Source: Candidatus Cryptobacteroides faecavium (GTDB lineage: Bacteria; Bacteroidota; Bacteroidia; Bacteroidales; UBA932). Taken from it: DNA of 64,000 nt. Shown here in pieces: positions 29,919-39,985 of the stretch. Both the position numbers and the translations under genes were made by a program. Location: NCBI GenBank assembly GCA_017694995.1, contig JADIMB010000001.1:30012-94011 (forward strand), written 5' to 3'. Position 1 is the stretch's first letter. Each line of letters starts with the position of its first letter. Below the pieces are notes generated by a model. That model saw nothing but the letters and a program-made list of their open reading frames with translations, did not search any database and was not told the DNA's origin.

Positions 29919-32047
29919 TGAAAAAGAAATACGATGTTATCGTCATAGGCGGAGGACATGCAGGGTGCGAGGCTGCGATGGCTGCCGCCAACATGGGTTC
30001 TTCTGTCCTGCTGATTACAATGGACATGAACAAGTTCGCACAGATGTCATGCAACCCTGCCGTGGGCGGGATTGCAAAAGGGCAGATCATCCGTGAGGTC
30101 GATGCTCTGGGCGGGTACACCGGCATTGTCACTGACGCTTCCACTCTGCAGTTCAGGATGCTCAACCGGTCGAAAGGGCCTGCAATGTGGAGTCCCAGAG
30201 CTCAATGCGACAAAATGCAGTTCTGTATAAATTGGCGAAAAATCCTTGAAACTAATTGTAAATTAGATATTTACCAGGATACTGTCACCAGTTTTGCCTT
30301 TTCTGGCTCGCGTATTACGGGCTGTTGTACGACTACCGGGGCAAAATTCGATTCTCAGGCAGTTATCCTGACGGCCGGAACCTTTCTTGACGGCAGGCTA
30401 TTCATAGGAAGGAACTATTTTGAAGGAGGCAGGATAGGGGAGCTGTCTTCTCACGGCCTTACCGCCCAGCTTATGGATATGGGGATTAAGAGTGCAAGGA
30501 TGAAGACCGGCACCCCTCCGAGGATTGACATTTCTTCTGTCGACACTTCCAGGCTTGTAATGCAGGAAGGGGATCATGACCCGGAGAAGTTCTCTTATCT
30601 TCCATATCTCTCCACGGTGCAGAACGGCACTCCGCAGATGCCTTGCTTCATTGTCCATACCAATTCCCGTGTACATGATATTCTAAGGAGCGGATTCGGG
30701 GATTCACCTCTTTTTTCCGGTGTAATAAAAGGTATCGGTCCGAGATATTGTCCTAGCATAGAGGATAAACTCAGAACGTTTGCAGGCAAGGACTCGCACC
30801 AGCTTTTCCTTGAGCCCGAGGGCCGCTCTACTTGTGAATATTATCTTCAGGGTTTTTCTTCATCTCTTCCTCTCGATGTGCAGCTTGACGCCCTCCATGC
30901 TATCGAGGGACTTGAAAATGTAAAGATTTTCCGTCCTGCATATGCGGTCGAGTATGACTATTTCGATCCTGTGCAGCTTAAGCCTACTCTTGAGCTCAAG
31001 AGTATAGAGAACCTTTTCTTTGCAGGGCAGATTAACGGGACTACCGGTTATGAGGAAGCGGCTGCCCAGGGGATTGTGGCCGGGATAAACGCGCATCTTA
31101 AGGTACATGAGAAGGATCCTTTTATCCTCAAGCGTGACCAGGCATATATAGGTGTCCTGATAGATGATCTTATAACAAAAGGTGTGGATGAGCCTTACAG
31201 AATGTTTACTTCAAGAGCTGAGTACAGGATTCTTCTTCGTCAGGACAATGCGGATTTGAGACTGACTTCTCTGTCTTATAATATAGGTCTTGCTGACAGG
31301 TTCAGATATGACTTCACTATGCAAAAATATGACAGGGTATCGAAATACTCTGATTATTTCGGTTCTTCTTCCGTGAGACCGGAAAAAGTGAATCCTTATC
31401 TTGAGTCTATAGGGTCTGCTCCTGTCGAGAACCGAAAAAAATATTCAGACCTCATTGTAAGGCCAGGAGTAAAGTTGGAGGAACTTGTAAAAATTGTTCC
31501 ACGTGGAACAATGATTTCAGGCGATATGGATTTTCACGATGGAATATTGAAGAGCATGCCCTCTCCTGAAGATTGTTTTGAAGACTTTAATTATTGTGAC
31601 GGTCTCTGCGCTCTGAGTGCAGGAGGGAGTCTTGTTCTTAAAAAGGATTCTGTGTATGCTGATGGCGGCTGCCGTTCTTATTCTGACGCGCTTAGTGTTC
31701 TCAGGTGGAACTGCGGCTATCCTCTATGCAGTGAAAAGAGTTTCCATGATGACCGGATGTTGGCAAAAATCAATGACAATGTCAGGACGGAAATCCTTGA
31801 GGCGATAGAAATATCCATAAAGTATGCTGGATATATTGAAAGGGAGCAGCGTATAGCTGAAAAGATAATGAGACTTGAAAACCTTCTCATTCCGGAGGGT
31901 TTTGATTTTGATAAGGTGGAGAGTCTTTCCATAGAGTGCAGGCAGAAGCTCAAGAGGTATGCTCCTAAAACCATTGCCCAGGCATCAAGAATCTCCGGGG
32001 TTTCTCCTGCGGATATTTCGGTTCTGCTTGTTTATTTCGGAAGATAA
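29918..32047 (+). CDS. mnmG: tRNA uridine-5-carboxymethylaminomethyl modification enzyme MnmG (GidA), 709 aa
   Basis: [72 protein letters not shown]-terminal [19 protein letters not shown]. Confidence 0.97.
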   Translation: MKKKYDVIVIGGGHAGCEAAMAAANMGSSVLLITMDMNKFAQMSCNPAVGGIAKGQIIREVDALGGYTGIVTDASTLQFRMLNRSKGPAMWSPRAQCDKMQFCINWRKILETNCKLDIYQDTVTSFAFSGSRITGCCTTTGAKFDSQAVILTAGTFLDGRLFIGRNYFEGGRIGELSSHGLTAQLMDMGIKSARMKTGTPPRIDISSVDTSRLVMQEGDHDPEKFSYLPYLSTVQNGTPQMPCFIVHTNSRVHDILRSGFGDSPLFSGVIKGIGPRYCPSIEDKLRTFAGKDSHQLFLEPEGRSTCEYYLQGFSSSLPLDVQLDALHAIEGLENVKIFRPAYAVEYDYFDPVQLKPTLELKSIENLFFAGQINGTTGYEEAAAQGIVAGINAHLKVHEKDPFILKRDQAYIGVLIDDLITKGVDEPYRMFTSRAEYRILLRQDNADLRLTSLSYNIGLADRFRYDFTMQKYDRVSKYSDYFGSSSVRPEKVNPYLESIGSAPVENRKKYSDLIVRPGVKLEELVKIVPRGTMISGDMDFHDGILKSMPSPEDCFEDFNYCDGLCALSAGGSLVLKKDSVYADGGCRSYSDALSVLRWNCGYPLCSEKSFHDDRMLAKINDNVRTEILEAIEISIKYAGYIEREQRIAEKIMRLENLLIPEGFDFDKVESLSIECRQKLKRYAPKTIAQASRISGVSPADISVLLVYFGR
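31493..31512. promoter_or_regulatory. parS: Candidate parS (ParB-binding) site inside mnmG
   Basis: ATTGTTCCACGTGGAACAAT, perfect 20-bp palindrome containing the parS-consensus core TGTTCCACGTGGAACA. Confidence 0.75.
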
Positions 32048-32087
32048 TATTCTGTATGGTCAGGCTGTGGCGTTGTGGCTGTTTTTG

Positions 32088-32121
32088 AAAGAGGAGTGTT
32101 CCACGTGGAACACTCCTCTTT
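32088..32121. terminator. parS: 34-bp palindromic terminator with an embedded parS-consensus core (32097-32112)
   Basis: AAAGAGGAGTGTTCCACGTGGAACACTCCTCTTT, perfect palindrome between convergent mnmG and ruvA. Confidence 0.78.
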
Positions 32122-32128
32122 GTGTGTT

Positions 32129-32716
32129 TTAAAGTTTTTTCAGAGCCAGCTTGATTATGCTCTCAAGTGAAGCATCCGGATTTTCTTTCAGCACTGCCGA
32201 AACAGCCTTGTTGACATTGGCCTTTGTGAACCCGAGCAGGACCAGGGCTGTTGTGGCTTCCTGCACGATACTGTTGTCGACCTGGGAAAAGATTGCAGGA
32301 GTCTCGGCGCCTGCCCCTTTTACCACTTTGTCTTTCAGCTCCAGTATCAGTCTTTGGGCACTCTTCAGCCCGATCCCCTTAATGCTTTTTATTCTGTTGA
32401 TGTCTTCCGCTATTATTGCATTGCGTATCTCGTCTGAGGTCAGTGAGGAGAGCATCATTCTGGCTGTCGCGGCTCCTATACCGGACACTCCGATAAGAAG
32501 TCTGAAAAGTTCTCTTTCGTCTTTCGTCCCGAATCCGTAGAAAAGTTCTTCGTCTTCTCTAAGGTAGTGATGGATGTAGACTGTCACGTCTTTCTTGTTT
32601 TCAAGCTGGGAGAACGTCTGCAGCGAGATGAGTATCTTGTAGCCTATCCCGCCACATTCGACTACCGCGTCGGCAGGGGTCATCTCCACCAGTGTGCCTT
32701 TGATGTATTCTATCAT
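32129..32716 (-). CDS. ruvA: Holliday junction branch migration protein RuvA
   Basis: MIEYIKGTLVEMTPADAVVECGGIGYKI, LIGVSGIGAATARMMLS, IKGIGLKSAQRLILELKDK. Confidence 0.97.
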   Translation of the reverse strand: MIEYIKGTLVEMTPADAVVECGGIGYKILISLQTFSQLENKKDVTVYIHHYLREDEELFYGFGTKDERELFRLLIGVSGIGAATARMMLSSLTSDEIRNAIIAEDINRIKSIKGIGLKSAQRLILELKDKVVKGAGAETPAIFSQVDNSIVQEATTALVLLGFTKANVNKAVSAVLKENPDASLESIIKLALKKL

Positions 32717-32897
32717 TTTTTCCTATTTAAATGTCTGTCGGATTGACATTGCAAAAATAGCATTTTTCTGTATTTCCCTGCAATCCTGCCCCCAATGCCT
32801 GCCTCTTTCTCCTTTCCGTGCGTCTTCCACCGGTGCGACTGTGTCTTTTCATGAAAATTTATGTCTATAAAATTTAAAACAGCTTCTAAACTTTTTC

Positions 32898-32905
32898 TAA
32901 CTTTG
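32898..32905 (+). promoter_or_regulatory. -7 promoter box (TAACTTTG) for the suf operon
   Basis: TAnnTTTG match upstream of ATG 32928. Confidence 0.55.
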
Positions 32906-32927
32906 CAAGTTCTTAAAATGTCTTGAA

Positions 32928-34154
32928 ATGACTGTAGACCAACTTAGATATGAATTTCCTGCGCTTTCACGTAAAGTTTACGGGAAAGACCTCGTCTATC
33001 TGGACAATGCCGCTACGGCACAGCGTCCTCGCAGTGTCATAGGGGAGTGGGAGAGGATAACCGGACAGAGCAATTCCAATATCCACCGTGCTGTACACCT
33101 TCTTGCGGAAGAGGCTACCGGAGCGTATGAGAATGCCCGTGAGGCTGTACGTTCTTTTATAAACGCCCCGGAGAAAGAGGAGATTGTCTTCACGTCCGGT
33201 GCCACTGCGGCGATAAACCTGGTCGCATTTTCTTTCGGGGAGGCTTTTGTCTCCTCCGGAGATGAGGTCATCGTGACGGAATGTGAACACCACTCCAACA
33301 TTGTTCCCTGGCAGATGATGTGCCAGCGGAAAGGTGCGGTCCTGAGAGTGCTTCCTGTGGATGAGCGCGGTGAACTGGACACCGGGAAACTCCCGGACAT
33401 GATAAACGGCCGGACAAGGATTGTGGCCGTGACACATATTTCGAATGTACTTGGGATTGTGAATCCGGTTAAGGATATCGTAAGCTTGTGTCATGAAAGG
33501 GGAGTGCCGGTGCTTGTCGACGGTGCGCAGGGCATAGTCCATTCGAAGGTGGACGTCCAGGATCTGGACTGTGATTTCTATGCGTTTTCCGGACATAAGA
33601 TATACGCTTCCACCGGTACAGGCGCGCTGTACGGGAAAAGGAGATGGCTTGACAGGATGCCGCCTTATATGGGGGGCGGAGAAATGGTCGGGACAGTACG
33701 TTTTTCTGGTACGACATATGCACCGCTTCCTCTTAAATTCGAGGCCGGAACGCAGAATTTCGCAGGTGCGGCGACTCTCTCGCCGGCTCTTGAGCTGGCA
33801 TCTTCCATAAGTTCTGATGCTGACCTTGTATCCAATGAGCGTTCTGTCCGGGACTATGTCCTGGATGCTCTTCTGTCTGACAGCAGGATCCGTCTTTTCG
33901 GATGTCCTGCGGACAGGGACCGTAAGATACCGCTGTTCTCTTTTGCTGTGGAAGGCGCACATCACGAGGACCTGGCCCTTATACTTGACAAGATGGGGAT
34001 AGCCACCCGTTCCGGTCAGATGTGCGCGGAGCCTCTGATGGACAGGTTCGGGGTATCGGGAATGCTCAGGGCTTCGTTTGCCCCGTATAACACTATGGAA
34101 GAAGCGGAATATTTTATCAGGAGCCTGGACAGGGCGGTCGGGATGCTCCGGTAG
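32928..34154 (+). CDS. sufS: Cysteine desulfurase SufS
   Basis: VYLDNAATAQRP, TECEHHSNIVPWQ, DFYAFSGHKIYASTGTGALYGK (PLP Lys), TRSGQMCAEPLM (catalytic Cys). Confidence 0.96.
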   Translation: MTVDQLRYEFPALSRKVYGKDLVYLDNAATAQRPRSVIGEWERITGQSNSNIHRAVHLLAEEATGAYENAREAVRSFINAPEKEEIVFTSGATAAINLVAFSFGEAFVSSGDEVIVTECEHHSNIVPWQMMCQRKGAVLRVLPVDERGELDTGKLPDMINGRTRIVAVTHISNVLGIVNPVKDIVSLCHERGVPVLVDGAQGIVHSKVDVQDLDCDFYAFSGHKIYASTGTGALYGKRRWLDRMPPYMGGGEMVGTVRFSGTTYAPLPLKFEAGTQNFAGAATLSPALELASSISSDADLVSNERSVRDYVLDALLSDSRIRLFGCPADRDRKIPLFSFAVEGAHHEDLALILDKMGIATRSGQMCAEPLMDRFGVSGMLRASFAPYNTMEEAEYFIRSLDRAVGMLR

Positions 34155-34181
34155 GAATTTGGCCCAAATATATCGCAATAT

Positions 34182-34598
34182 ATGGAAAAGACTTTACAAG
34201 AGATTGAAAATGAAGTGGTTGACGAGTTTTCAATGTTTGATGAATGGCTTGACAAATATGAGTATCTCATCGAGCTTGGAAAATCATTGAAAGACTATCC
34301 GGAATCCGACAAGATAGACGAAAAACTTATAAAAGGTTGTCAATCAAGGGTTTGGCTTGATTATAAGGTGGCAGATGGAAAAATATTCTTCAATGCCGAC
34401 AGTGATGCCATCATCACAAAGGGGATAATTTCCCTCCTGATCAGGATCTATTCCGGAAGGACACCGCAGGAAATACTTTCGTCTGATTTTTCTGTAGTGG
34501 ACAGGATCGGGCTCAAGGAGAATCTCTCCCCCACGAGGGCCGGAGGTCTGGCGTCGATGATAGAAAAGATCAGAGAAGTGGCGGCAGAAAACATCTAG
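34182..34598 (+). CDS. sufE: SufE-family cysteine desulfuration protein
   Basis: LIKGCQSRVWLDYKVADGKIFFNADSDAIITKGIISLLIRIYSG. Confidence 0.94.
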   Translation: MEKTLQEIENEVVDEFSMFDEWLDKYEYLIELGKSLKDYPESDKIDEKLIKGCQSRVWLDYKVADGKIFFNADSDAIITKGIISLLIRIYSGRTPQEILSSDFSVVDRIGLKENLSPTRAGGLASMIEKIREVAAENI

Positions 34599-34604
34599 GA
34601 TGCT

Positions 34605-34967
34605 ATGGAGCTGAAGAATATTTTCAGAAAAAGGAAGGAAAAAAAAGAAGACAAGGAGGCAGTTATGGCTTTGGAAAGGGATATTATCATGGCTCTCAGG
34701 CAGGTGTATGATCCTGAGATTCCGGTAAACATTTATGACCTCGGTCTGATATATGAGCTTAAGGTGGATGAGGAGCACAATGTCTATATCAAAATGACAC
34801 TCACAGCCCCGAACTGCCCTATGGCGGATTATGTGGTGGATGCCGTTAAAGCGGCTGTGGAGGACGTCCCTGGTGTGGTGAGCGCCAAAATAGAGCTCGT
34901 TTTCGAACCGGTCTGGGACAAGAGCCGGATGTCCGAGGAGGCGCTTGTGGAGCTCGGGCTTGACTGA
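34605..34967 (+). CDS. DUF59/MIP18-family Fe-S assembly protein (SufT-like)
   Basis: ALRQVYDPEIPVNIYDLGLIYEL...MTLTAPNCPMADYV. Confidence 0.9.
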   Translation: MELKNIFRKRKEKKEDKEAVMALERDIIMALRQVYDPEIPVNIYDLGLIYELKVDEEHNVYIKMTLTAPNCPMADYVVDAVKAAVEDVPGVVSAKIELVFEPVWDKSRMSEEALVELGLD

Positions 34968-35449
34968 TGGAAGTGTATTTTTCTTTGGGTTCGAACCTTG
35001 GGGACAGGCGGGGGAACATCAGAGAGGCGCTGTCCATGATGGACAGGGAGTTCGGGAAGCAATATTCCGCATTGTCCTCTATATTGGAAACTGAGCCGTG
35101 GGGCTTTGATTCCGACGACCTTTTCCTGAACTGTGCGGTGATGTATGACCTCGATATTCCTTGCGATGAGATACTGGCGGTGTGCAAGAAAGTGGAGATG
35201 CTGATGGGGAGGAGTGTACATTGTCCCGAATATGATGAGAAAGGGGAGAGGATCTACCGGTCAAGGATTATTGATATTGACATATTGTTCTACGGGGAAC
35301 ATCGGATAGATACTGATAATCTGAAGGTTCCGCATCCACTTATGAAGCAGAGGGAGTTTGTTATGGTCCCGCTCAGGGAGATTGCCGGAAGGAGGATTAT
35401 GGATGTGTTCCCTGAAATTTTCGGAAACGGTGACGTGCACTGTCCTTAA
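34967..35449 (+). CDS. folK: 2-amino-4-hydroxy-6-hydroxymethyldihydropteridine diphosphokinase
   Basis: YFSLGSNLGDRRGNIREAL, FLNCAVMYD, SRIIDIDILFYGE, VPHPLMKQREFVMVPLREIA. Confidence 0.93.
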   Translation: MEVYFSLGSNLGDRRGNIREALSMMDREFGKQYSALSSILETEPWGFDSDDLFLNCAVMYDLDIPCDEILAVCKKVEMLMGRSVHCPEYDEKGERIYRSRIIDIDILFYGEHRIDTDNLKVPHPLMKQREFVMVPLREIAGRRIMDVFPEIFGNGDVHCP

Positions 35450-35509
35450 CAAGAGGCTGCCACCGGGATACCGGGGATTGGAGATATTGGATTAAACATC
35501 AGTTATTGC

Positions 35510-35517
35510 TATTTTTG
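35510..35517 (+). promoter_or_regulatory. -7 promoter box (TATTTTTG) for glyS
   Basis: TAnnTTTG match upstream of ATG 35554. Confidence 0.5.
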
Positions 35518-35553
35518 CAGGCTGGATTTGGAAATGAATAAACAACATATCTT

Positions 35554-37095
35554 ATGACACAGGATGAACTTTTCAAGACTCTGGTTGCGCACTGCAAGGA
35601 GTATGGTTTCATTTTCCCTTCAAGCGAGATCTATGACGGGCTCGCTGCCGTGTATGACTACGGACAGATGGGAGTAGAGCTGAAGAACAATATCAAGAGA
35701 TACTGGTGGGAGGCCATGGTGAGGCTCCATGAAAATATAGTGGGTATCGACTCGTGCATTTTCATGCACCCGAAGATATGGGAGGCTTCCGGACATGTGG
35801 GGGCCTTCAATGACCCTCTTATCGACAACAAGGATTCCAAGAAGCGCTACCGTGCCGATGTCCTTATCGAGGACTATATCGCCAAGCTCGAGGAGAAGGT
35901 AAAGAAAGAGGTGGAGAAGGCACGCAAGAAGTTCGGTGATGCCTTTGATGAGGCCAAGTTTATGGAGACCAACCCTAACGTCCTCCGCCACAAGGCAAAG
36001 ATGGACGAGGTGCGCAAGAGGATGGCTGACGCCCTCAATGCCAATGACCTTGAGGCTCTCCGCCAGATCATCATAGACTGCGAGATCGTATGCCCTATAT
36101 CGGGCACCAAGAACTGGACAGAGGTACGCCAGTTCAACCTGATGTTCAGCACTCAGCTGGGCAACACTTCCGACGACACCAATGTGATATACCTCCGCCC
36201 TGAGACTGCGCAGGGAATATTCGTGAACTATCTGAACGTCCAGAAGACAGGACGTATGAAGATACCTTTCGGAATAGCGCAGATAGGCAAGGCGTTCAGG
36301 AACGAGATTGTGGCACGCCAGTTCATCTTCAGGATGAGGGAGTTCGAGCAGATGGAGATGCAGTTCTTCATCAAGCCGGGGACCGAGCTCGACTGGTTCA
36401 AGACCTGGAAACAGAACCGCCTTGCATGGCATGAGGCACTCGGGATGGGAGATGAGAACTACCGTTTCCACGACCACGAGAAGCTGGCGCACTATGCCAA
36501 TGCGGCCACTGACATCGAGTTCAACTTCCCGTTCGGCTTCAAGGAGCTCGAGGGTATACATTCCAGGACCGACTTCGACCTGGGCAACCACCAGAAGTTC
36601 TCAGGAAAGAAGATCCAGTATTTCGACCCGGAGAGCGGCGAAAGCTACACTCCTTACGTCATAGAGACTTCCATCGGTGTGGACAGGATGGTGCTTGCCG
36701 TGCTTTCGAACTCTTATCATGAGGAGCAGCTCGAGAACGGGGAGAGCAGGGTAGTGCTCAGTATTCCTGCGCCTCTTGCCCCTGTCAAGGTAGCCGTGCT
36801 GCCGCTTATCAAGAAAGACGGGCTTCCTGAGCTCGCGCAGACTATCATGGACGAGCTGAAGTTCGACTTCAACTGCCAGTATGACGAGAAGGACAGTATC
36901 GGGAAGAGGTACCGCCGCCAGGACGCCATCGGTACGCCGTTCTGCGTGACTGTGGACCACGACTCGCTGGTTGACCGCTGCGTGACCGTGCGCGACCGCG
37001 ACACCATGACCCAGGAGAGGGTGAAGATCGAGGACCTTCACAGCATCATCGGCTCCAAAGTGAATATGAGCAACCTGCTCAGGAAACTGAAATAA
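35554..37095 (+). CDS. glyS: Glycine-tRNA ligase (alpha2 type)
   Basis: GFIFPSSEIYDGLAAVYDYGQMGVELKNNIKRYWW, YLRPETAQGIFVNY, FGIAQIGKAFRNEI, PYVIETSIGVDRMVLAVL. Confidence 0.97.
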   Translation: MTQDELFKTLVAHCKEYGFIFPSSEIYDGLAAVYDYGQMGVELKNNIKRYWWEAMVRLHENIVGIDSCIFMHPKIWEASGHVGAFNDPLIDNKDSKKRYRADVLIEDYIAKLEEKVKKEVEKARKKFGDAFDEAKFMETNPNVLRHKAKMDEVRKRMADALNANDLEALRQIIIDCEIVCPISGTKNWTEVRQFNLMFSTQLGNTSDDTNVIYLRPETAQGIFVNYLNVQKTGRMKIPFGIAQIGKAFRNEIVARQFIFRMREFEQMEMQFFIKPGTELDWFKTWKQNRLAWHEALGMGDENYRFHDHEKLAHYANAATDIEFNFPFGFKELEGIHSRTDFDLGNHQKFSGKKIQYFDPESGESYTPYVIETSIGVDRMVLAVLSNSYHEEQLENGESRVVLSIPAPLAPVKVAVLPLIKKDGLPELAQTIMDELKFDFNCQYDEKDSIGKRYRRQDAIGTPFCVTVDHDSLVDRCVTVRDRDTMTQERVKIEDLHSIIGSKVNMSNLLRKLK

Positions 37096-37160
37096 TCCCA
37101 GGTATTTAACTGACCGGAGGTCAGATATAAGGTGAGGCTGGATTTTTCCGGCCTCACTTT

Positions 37161-37572
37161 ATTTTAACGTCAGTCCGACGAATTTATGTTTAACGAATAT
37201 TATATTAAAAATCAATATTTTATCATCTATGAGCGGAATCCGTCATACTGACGTTAAGGATTTCTTCCAGAAATCCTGTCTGTTCACCCCCAGTCACCTG
37301 CGGTGACAGCCCCGGTGGGCATGCGGCTCCGCTTCGCTGCGCCGGCACCTCCACTGCTTCGGTTTCATCCGGAAACCTCGCTGACGCTCCGGTGCGGCCC
37401 TGTCGGGCCTTCCCATCTTAATCCCCAGTCACTTCGTGACAGCCCCTTGTTAATGGGCGCCACCCCCATCCACCCCCTCGCCGGGGGCCCTGTCGCAGGC
37501 CACAGGCCTGCTCCTTAATAGGTAATTCGATGTAATTTAATAAATTAAATTCATCGAATTCACGTTATTTTA
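37161..37572. repeat. Dispersed intergenic repeat copy A with imperfect terminal inverted repeats
   Basis: AT-rich left end AACGTCAGTCCGACGAATTTATG..., GC-rich core 37271-37417 shared with 46486-46780; right end reads (reverse complement) TAAAATAACGTGAATTCGATGAATTTAAT, resembling the left end. Confidence 0.75.
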
Positions 37573-37591
37573 GAAAAATTTAAGCAGCTTC

Positions 37592-38551
37592 TTAATCCTG
37601 GACCTGCTCCAGAATGGAGTAGACCGCTGCTGATATGCGTGCGATGACTTCCGAGGCCTGCTGTTCAGTGCCTCTGAAATCCTTGACGAAGACAGCCAGC
37701 GTATAGTGAGTCCCGTCCGGAAGGCTGATGTATGCAACGTCATTGTGGGCTGCAAGCACCCCGTTTTCTCTGTAGCCGGATCCAGTCTTGTGTGCGATGC
37801 ATACACCTTCCTTTCCTGCAAGTGGGGCGGCGATCCGGTCTTTCCCGGTAGTGCATTCGCGCAGAGCCTCCTTTATGAAATCCTGTTTCTCGCGGCTTAC
37901 CAGGCTGTCGGTGAACAGCCTGTCCATCAGTTCTGCCGCACCAAGGGGCGAGGTGGTGTTGGAGTATGCCCTGGAATGGTCGGCCGCCATTTCCGACTCC
38001 GAATAGGCTATCCTGAAGCTTGAACGCGGTATGAGTGTGGCTATGAGGCTGTCAGTGCCGGGTACGCTGACCAGGCTGCTGAACATGAAGTTGCTTGCAT
38101 TGTTGTCGCTCCAGATGAGGGAATATCGCATCAGGTCCTTGACTGTCAGCCTGATTACAGGCTCCGGATGCTCTTTCATCATGGGACTCCATGTCTCAGG
38201 GTCGAGCGCATCCCTCCTTATGGTCATCATGGTGTCAAGGGACTGTCCGCTGCGGTCGAAAGCATTACAGACGGCAAGTGCCTGATGGACCTTGAATACG
38301 CTCATCATGGGGTAGATATTCTCGTTGTTGACAGTGACCGTGTCGGTGCTTCCGATGATCAATGCCACGCCTGTTTCCCCCGGACAGCCTGAAACAATCC
38401 TTGATATGGTGTCTGTGATGGCGCCTGTATATGACGGGGAGCCGCCGCTGTCCTTTACCGGCCGGGACAATGACAGTGCTGCAACTGCAATGACAATGAA
38501 AATCAATATGATGCTTAAAGCATATTTGCGGATATTTCGTGTCCTTTCCAT
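37592..38551 (-). CDS. Class A beta-lactamase, CfxA-like
   Basis: YPMMSVFKVHQALAVCNAFD (SxxK), SDNNASN, KTGSGYRENGVLAAHNDVAYISLPDGTHYTLAVFVKDF; long segments resemble CfxA as recalled. Confidence 0.93.
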   Translation of the reverse strand: MERTRNIRKYALSIILIFIVIAVAALSLSRPVKDSGGSPSYTGAITDTISRIVSGCPGETGVALIIGSTDTVTVNNENIYPMMSVFKVHQALAVCNAFDRSGQSLDTMMTIRRDALDPETWSPMMKEHPEPVIRLTVKDLMRYSLIWSDNNASNFMFSSLVSVPGTDSLIATLIPRSSFRIAYSESEMAADHSRAYSNTTSPLGAAELMDRLFTDSLVSREKQDFIKEALRECTTGKDRIAAPLAGKEGVCIAHKTGSGYRENGVLAAHNDVAYISLPDGTHYTLAVFVKDFRGTEQQASEVIARISAAVYSILEQVQD

Positions 38552-38702
38552 GAATTGAAATCCTTTTTCCGCGGCTAATATAAGGAGAAATGTCAGTTCG
38601 ATGAATTAGAACCTGTTTTGAATTTTTCTGAAAATTCTTTTAAGGTAAATCGGATTATGGACTATGGCCGTGGCCCCGGGCCCATCTTTGGAAAAAAATC
38701 CA

Positions 38703-38710
38703 TACATTTG
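38703..38710 (+). promoter_or_regulatory. -7 promoter box (TACATTTG) upstream of the ECF sigma operon
   Basis: TAnnTTTG with TTTGG about 20 bp upstream. Confidence 0.5.
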
Positions 38711-38785
38711 GGGGCGGAATCCGGATCCGGCCGTATGGCTGGTCCCGGTGCTTTACGGAAAGTTTAAAGGAAAACAATATCTGTC

Positions 38786-38989
38786 ATGAACAAAAGTGTA
38801 TTGACTATAGTGCGTCTGGTGTTTTTCTCGCTCATGCTTGTGGTCCTGGTGGTGCTGATGATACTCAATATCACTGAAAGGGGCATCGGGACCGGGATGG
38901 ACAAGATACTGCTTGCCCTCTTTGTCCTGCTTATACTCTGGGCCGCTGCCAGGATATGGACTCTGATAAAGATGTTGAGGAACAGCTAG
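38786..38989 (+). CDS. Small (67 aa) two-TM membrane protein
   Basis: Two hydrophobic segments; lies between the promoter box and the sigma factor gene. Confidence 0.55.
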   Translation: MNKSVLTIVRLVFFSLMLVVLVVLMILNITERGIGTGMDKILLALFVLLILWAAARIWTLIKMLRNS

Positions 38990-39025
38990 GTGTAAGGCCA
39001 GGAGGTGTGGATTCCTGTTTGACGG

Positions 39026-39664
39026 ATGGCGAGGCAGAGACTGCAGAAGACGGATTTCGAGGACCTGTTCCGTTACTGGTACAGGCCTTTGTGCGTATAC
39101 GCCCTGCATTATACCGAAGACACAGACCTGGCGGAAGACATTGTGCAGGAGTGCTATATGTCCTTGTGGGAAAGGACTTCGGCAGCCTGTGATTCGGAGG
39201 GCGGGCAGGGAAGGTGCGCCATGCCAGAAAATCCGAGGTCATATCTTTATTCTATGGTAAGGAACCGCTGTATCGACCATATCCGCAGCAGGAGGACAAT
39301 CAGCGGGGTGGGGATTCCGCTGTCCGTCATCCGTGAGATGGAGATGTCCGCCGGAGATGACGGCCTGGCCCAGCAGAGAGATGGGGCTGCCGGTTCCATG
39401 CCCGGATTCAGTCCCGGGCTTCTTGATGATGAGGCTCTTCAGGAGGATTCCGTCACTGAGGCCCGCCTGTGGACGGCGATAGATTCCCTTCCGGATAAAT
39501 GCCGCGAGATTTTCCTTATGGCCAAGCGCGACGGGCTCAGATACGAGGAGATCGCCAGTGAGCTGGGCATTTCTGAAAACACTGTCCGCAACCAGGTCAG
39601 CAAGGCCCTGCGGATACTTAAGGAAGGGGTCCGCAAGGCTGTCTATTTCCTCCTCGGCCTGTAG
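39026..39664 (+). CDS. RNA polymerase ECF sigma-70 factor
   Basis: FRYWYRPLCVYALHYTEDTDLAEDIVQECYMSLWER (region 2), SLPDKCREIFLMAKRDGLRYEEIASELGISENTVRNQVSKALRIL (region 4). Confidence 0.93.
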   Translation: MARQRLQKTDFEDLFRYWYRPLCVYALHYTEDTDLAEDIVQECYMSLWERTSAACDSEGGQGRCAMPENPRSYLYSMVRNRCIDHIRSRRTISGVGIPLSVIREMEMSAGDDGLAQQRDGAAGSMPGFSPGLLDDEALQEDSVTEARLWTAIDSLPDKCREIFLMAKRDGLRYEEIASELGISENTVRNQVSKALRILKEGVRKAVYFLLGL

Positions 39665-39985
39665 CGCCGCAACTGCCTCCTCCCCGCCCATGTGCTTGTC
39701 TTATGTCTCTCCACTGCCGCCCAGACTGTCACACCTGCAGTGGCGGATATTTGTCAATTGATTGAAATCAAATAGAATACACAGGTCATAAAATGGATAT
39801 TCCTGCAAAGGGAATCAGGAAACCTGCCTGATTGTCTCGAAAAGGTCCTGCCGCCCGGGGTGAATCCGGTTATCTCCATGCCTCTTTGCGAGGCTTCTGC
39901 CCCGTCATTGAAAAATTTCCTGAAAAAAAACGGAATCGGGATAGTACTTTTCAGCCCGTCTTCCGTCATAGGGTAAAAACTCAAT

